Assembly (NCBI RefSeq): GCF_029853695.1
Contig: NZ_CP122537.1
Coordinates: 2,129,501-2,193,500 of the forward strand
From: Jannaschia sp. GRR-S6-38
GTDB lineage: Bacteria; Pseudomonadota; Alphaproteobacteria; Rhodobacterales; Rhodobacteraceae
Direction: 5' to 3'
DNA: 64,000 bases
Part shown: piece after piece, positions 61,136-64,000 of the stretch
Layout: every line of letters starts with the position of its first letter
How positions within the stretch are numbered: position 1 is the stretch's first letter
Translations under genes and position numbers: made by a program
The notes under the pieces: generated by a model
Databases searched by the model: none
What the model saw: the letters and a program-made list of their open reading frames with translations, nothing else
What the model was told of the DNA's origin: nothing

Positions 61136-61492
61136 TCAGCCGTCGGGGTCGCGGTCGGGGACGCCCAATTTGCGCGCGGCGGTCGGGTCCACCTTGGTCG
61201 GCGGCCAGAGCGGCACGCCCGCGCGGAAGGCCGCGCGCCCGATCATATGCGCGCCCACCGGCGCGGTCAGCAGCAGGAACAGCATGATCGCCACGCCGCG
61301 CGCCACGGTCGGCACGTCGCCGAAGCCCACGACCACCGCCAGCATGATCAGCCCCGAGCCCAGCGTGCCCGCCTTCGTCGTCGCGTGCATCCGGATCAGC
61401 ACGTCGGGCAGGCGCAGGATGCCCAGCCCGGCGATGAAGGAAAAGAAGCCGCCAAGGATCACCGCGACCGACAGGAAGATCTCGAGGATCAT
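61136..61492 (-). CDS. mnhG: Na+/H+ (Mrp-type) antiporter subunit G
   Basis: 118 aa, three transmembrane helices. Family sequence GGFFSFIAGLGILRLPDVLIRMHATTK (split as GGFFSFIAGLGILRLPDVL and IRMHATTKAGTLG). ATG 61492 overlaps the mnhF stop by ATGA. Last gene of the mrp operon. Confidence 0.95.
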   Translation of the reverse strand: MILEIFLSVAVILGGFFSFIAGLGILRLPDVLIRMHATTKAGTLGSGLIMLAVVVGFGDVPTVARGVAIMLFLLLTAPVGAHMIGRAAFRAGVPLWPPTKVDPTAARKLGVPDRDPDG

Positions 61493-61824
61493 GGATCGTC
61501 CCCCAGGCTGCGCAGCTCCGCCTCGGGGGCGCGGCGGGCGGCCCGCTCGACGAAACGGGCCAGCGCGACGGTGGCGAGGAAGCCGATCAGCGCCAGCACC
61601 ACCGCCACGTCGAGAAAGGCGGTCGAGCCGGTCTGAATGGCGAAGAGGCCGCAGAAGGCGACGATCAGCACGGTCATGGTGTCCAGCGCCACGACCCGGT
61701 CGGACAGGGACGGGCCCTTCACCAGCCGGAACATCGCCAGGATCACCCCCAGCATCACCAGAACGAAGCCCGCCTGCACGGAGAAGGCGAGGATTGGCAT
61801 CTGCTCGGTCAGCGTGGGCGTCAC
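61489..61824 (-). CDS. mnhF: Na+/H+ (Mrp-type) antiporter subunit F
   Basis: 111 aa, three helices, with RLVKGPSLSDRVVALDTMTV and a conserved Asp in TAFLDVAVVLALIGFLATVA. GTG 61824 follows GGGAGG by 8 bases; a later ATG (61800) would remove a short polar leader. 13 bases after mnhE. Confidence 0.94.
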   Translation of the reverse strand: MTPTLTEQMPILAFSVQAGFVLVMLGVILAMFRLVKGPSLSDRVVALDTMTVLIVAFCGLFAIQTGSTAFLDVAVVLALIGFLATVALARFVERAARRAPEAELRSLGDDP

Positions 61825-61837
61825 GGTCGGGCCTCCC

Positions 61838-62317
61838 TCATGACAGGGCCTCGCGGACCCAGCGTTCCATCCCGTTCTCGATGTCGCTGACGATCTTCTC
61901 GGGATCGTCGGAGAACATGGCGTGGACGAAGAGCGTGTTGCAATCCTCGGTCACGTCGAGGCTGAGCGTGCCCGGCGTGAGCGAGATCAGGTTGGTGACC
62001 AGCAGCACCTCGGCCTCGCCCTTGGCCTTCAGCGGCACGGCGATGATGCCCGGCCGGGCGCGGTGGCGCGGCGTCAGCACGTCCCAGGCAACCGAGAGCG
62101 AGGAGACGATGAGCTCCCAGTGGAAGAGCACGATCAGCTTCAGCCAGCGCCAGACCCGCAGGAAATAGCCGCCGCCGCGATTGGCGAAAAGCGGCTGGAT
62201 GATCCAGAGCGCGAAGAAGCCCACGACCAGCCCGACCCCGAGGCCCGGCAGGGTGAATTGCCCGGTCAGGGCGGCCCAGGCAACGGCCAGCAGCAGGTTG
62301 AGCAGAAACAGGTTCAC
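61838..62317 (-). CDS. mnhE: Na+/H+ (Mrp-type) antiporter subunit E
   Basis: 159 aa, N-terminal hydrophobic helices then a cytoplasmic domain with VLLVTNLISLTPGTLSLDVT. GTG 62317 overlaps the mnhD stop by GTGA. Required for complex assembly in characterised Mrp systems. Confidence 0.94.
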   Translation of the reverse strand: MNLFLLNLLLAVAWAALTGQFTLPGLGVGLVVGFFALWIIQPLFANRGGGYFLRVWRWLKLIVLFHWELIVSSLSVAWDVLTPRHRARPGIIAVPLKAKGEAEVLLVTNLISLTPGTLSLDVTEDCNTLFVHAMFSDDPEKIVSDIENGMERWVREALS

Positions 62318-63816
62318 GAGCGGTCCCCCAGAACGGCGGCGATATAGGCGGTCGGGTCCAGCAGCTCGTCCGCCGCACGGGTCGCGACCTGGACGAAGGG
62401 CTCCGGGAAGAGGCCGATCACCACGGTCAGCGTCGCCATCGCCGCGATCGGCAGGAGCAGCGCCATCCGGTCGCCCAGGGGCAGGCTGGACAGGCGCGGC
62501 AGGGCCCCGGTTGGATGCGGCGCCCAGAAGGCCCGGCCCCAGATCTTGGTCATGGAATAGATGGTCATCAGCCCCACGGCCAGCGCGGCGGCGGCCACCC
62601 ACCAGAGCTGCAGGTCGAGCGAGGCCTTCACCAGCACGTATTTCGCCCAGAACCCTGAGAGCGGCGGGAAGCCCGCGAGGCTGAAGGCCGGAATCAGGAA
62701 CAGAAGCGACAGGAGGGGCGCGCCCTTGTAGAGCCCGCCGATCCGCTCGATATCGGTGCCCCCCGCGATCCGGTTGGCCACGCCCGAGACGAGGAACAGG
62801 TTAGCCTTCACGATGATGTGGTGGACGAGGTAGAACACCGCCCCCATCAGCGCCAGCGGCGTCAGGAGCGCGAGGCCCAGCACCATGTAGCCGATCTGGC
62901 TGACGATGTGGAACGACAGGATCCGGCGGAAATCGCTCTGCGCCGCGGCGCCGAGAACTCCGGTGATCATGGTCAGCACCGCGATCCAGAGCAGCAGCCC
63001 GTGGGTGAAGGCCACGTCCTGCGTGAAGACCAGCGTGAACATCCGCATCAACGCGTAGACGCCCACCTTGGTCAGAAGCCCCGCGAAGACCGCCGAGACC
63101 GAAAAGGACGGCGCGTGGTAGGCGGCGGGCAGCCAGAAGAAGAGCGGGAAGACCGCGGCCTTCACCCCGAATCCCACGAGGAACATCGCCGCGATCACCG
63201 TGACGAGGCCCGGATCGGCGTCCTGCACGGCGAAATGCAGGTCGGCGAGGTTCAGCGTGCCGGTCACCCCGTAAAGCAGGCCGATCCCCGACAGGAACAG
63301 GATCGTCGAGATCAGGTTCAGCGTGACGTATTTGATGCCCGCATCGAGCTGGATGCGCTTGCCGCCCATGACCAGCAGCCCGAAGGACGAGATCAGCATG
63401 ACCTCGAACCAGACATAGAGGTTGAACAGATCGCCCGTCAGGAAGGCGCCGCAGACGCCCGCGATCAGGACCTGGAACAGGGCGTGGTAGCCCTGCTCCT
63501 CCATCTCGGCGGTGATGTCGGCGGCGGCGTAGACGGCGACGGCCAGCGCGGTGATGCCGGTGATGACCACCATCACCGCCGACAGCGTGTCGGCGACCAG
63601 CGTGATGCCGAAGGGGGCGGGCCAGTCGCCCATCTGCGCGGCGATCGGCCCCTCGGCCAGCACGCGGGCCAGCAGCGCGATACCGGCCAGCAGCATCAGC
63701 GCCGCGCCGGTCACGCTGATCCAGCGCCCCTCGCGGTTGCGGCGAAACAGGAAGGCCAGGACCGCGGTGGCGAAGGGCAGGATCAGGGGCAGGGGCAGCA
63801 GGATCGCGGGGGTCAC
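62314..63816 (-). CDS. mnhD: Na+/H+ (Mrp-type) antiporter subunit D
   Basis: 500 aa, about 14 helices, NuoN/NuoM-like proton-translocating subunit. Conserved Glu in NLYVWFEVMLISSFGLL and Lys in GFGVKAAVFPLFFWLPAAY; HHIIVKANLFLVSG and GFPPLSGFWAKYVLV follow. GTG 63816 overlaps the mnhC stop by four bases. Distinguished from subunit A by length and lack of the MnhB-like fusion. Confidence 0.95.
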   Translation of the reverse strand: MTPAILLPLPLILPFATAVLAFLFRRNREGRWISVTGAALMLLAGIALLARVLAEGPIAAQMGDWPAPFGITLVADTLSAVMVVITGITALAVAVYAAADITAEMEEQGYHALFQVLIAGVCGAFLTGDLFNLYVWFEVMLISSFGLLVMGGKRIQLDAGIKYVTLNLISTILFLSGIGLLYGVTGTLNLADLHFAVQDADPGLVTVIAAMFLVGFGVKAAVFPLFFWLPAAYHAPSFSVSAVFAGLLTKVGVYALMRMFTLVFTQDVAFTHGLLLWIAVLTMITGVLGAAAQSDFRRILSFHIVSQIGYMVLGLALLTPLALMGAVFYLVHHIIVKANLFLVSGVANRIAGGTDIERIGGLYKGAPLLSLLFLIPAFSLAGFPPLSGFWAKYVLVKASLDLQLWWVAAAALAVGLMTIYSMTKIWGRAFWAPHPTGALPRLSSLPLGDRMALLLPIAAMATLTVVIGLFPEPFVQVATRAADELLDPTAYIAAVLGDRS

Positions 63817-64000
63817 GCGCGCTCCTCCGGCTCGGCCAGCCGCATCTCGTCCGAGTCGAGCGTGCCGAGGTTCTGGTAGCCGCGATAGACCAGAACCAGC
63901 GCGAAGGCGAAGAGGCCGAAGCCGATCACGATGGCCGTCAGGACCAGCGCCTGCGGCAGCGCGTTGGCCACGCCTTCGGGCGGGGCGGCGGCGCCGTATT
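63813..64000 (-). CDS. mnhC: Na+/H+ (Mrp-type) antiporter subunit C, C-terminal part
   Basis: The last ~62 residues, running off the right edge. The helix NALPQALVLTAIVIGFGLFA matches the NuoK-like MnhC C-terminus, followed by a charged tail. The upstream subunits A and B are expected beyond 64000. Confidence 0.92.
   Translation of the reverse strand, partial: YGAAAPPEGVANALPQALVLTAIVIGFGLFAFALVLVYRGYQNLGTLDSDEMRLAEPEERA

Noticed and set aside
1..64000. tRNA, rRNA, riboswitch or insertion sequence
   Set aside because: I read the intergenic regions for tRNA cloverleaf ends, transposase motifs and long terminal inverted repeats and found none; a glmS ribozyme is not expected here because glmS follows glmU with a one-base overlap.

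Overview
The window is a 64 kb chromosomal segment from a very GC-rich alphaproteobacterium, almost certainly of the Rhodobacteraceae (Rhodobacter/Roseobacter group). The evidence is the gene content and order: a short HisG with HisZ and HisS in one operon, glmU-glmS with a divergent HAD phosphatase, dnaE, ptsP near lysC, xdhABC next to a BMP-type ABC transporter, a PAS-7 hybrid kinase with its regulator, and an mrp (mnhC-G) antiporter operon. Coding density is high, many genes overlap by 1 or 4 bases (ATGA/GTGA), and GTG starts are common. No gap between genes exceeds about 210 bases. I saw no rRNA, tRNA, CRISPR array, prophage or insertion sequence.

Layout. 1-7.9 kb (minus strand): an acyl-CoA ligase plus LivG/H/M and periplasmic-binding genes of a branched-chain-amino-acid type ABC transporter, interrupted by a small GFA-domain gene, a SHOCT gene, a low-GC membrane-protein gene and a hypothetical. 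8-12.4 kb: MFS transporter, hybrid kinase and OmpR-type regulator, DUF6356. 12.4-16 kb: Lrp regulator, M20-type amidohydrolase and a secreted RTX metalloprotease. 16-20.6 kb: dnaE and two hypotheticals. 20.7-30.5 kb (plus strand): xdhABC followed by a purine/nucleoside-type ABC transporter; together these form an uptake-and-oxidation unit for purines. 30.5-36.5 kb: a nuclease-fold-like hypothetical, Old Yellow Enzyme, MFS, aldo/keto reductase, FAD amine oxidase and DUF938 methyltransferase. 36.5-40 kb: hisS-hisZ-hisG and slyX. 40-46 kb: P450, D-erythronate-dehydrogenase-like protein, adenosine-kinase-like PfkB protein, nth, an Ada-like methyltransferase, and an OmpA lipoprotein. 46-53 kb: GntR/FadR regulator, ptsP, a GH13 glucosidase, lysC, YbjQ. 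53-61 kb: DUF2189, HI0933-type flavoprotein, alkD, glmS, glmU, HAD phosphatase, MmgE/PrpD. 61.1-64 kb: mnhG-F-E-D-C, with mnhC running off the window.

The most unusual signal is a set of dispersed GC-rich palindromic repeats. Two copies lie inside essential or metabolic genes and are translated in frame (hisS about 38944-39039; xdhB about 23265-23312), while related copies lie between genes (42408-42470; 43541-43590; a truncated hairpin at 4591-4607). This resembles in concept the Rickettsia palindromic elements, which are also found inside reading frames. Other points worth a second look: a decayed duplicate of the livH 3' end, probable non-standard start codons (CTG, ATC), a leader ORF or frameshift before the purine permease, an 85-base inverted repeat inside the transporter operon, an unbroken run of about 34 RTX nonapeptides, three lower-GC single-gene islets, and a GH13 enzyme whose region I histidine is replaced by arginine.
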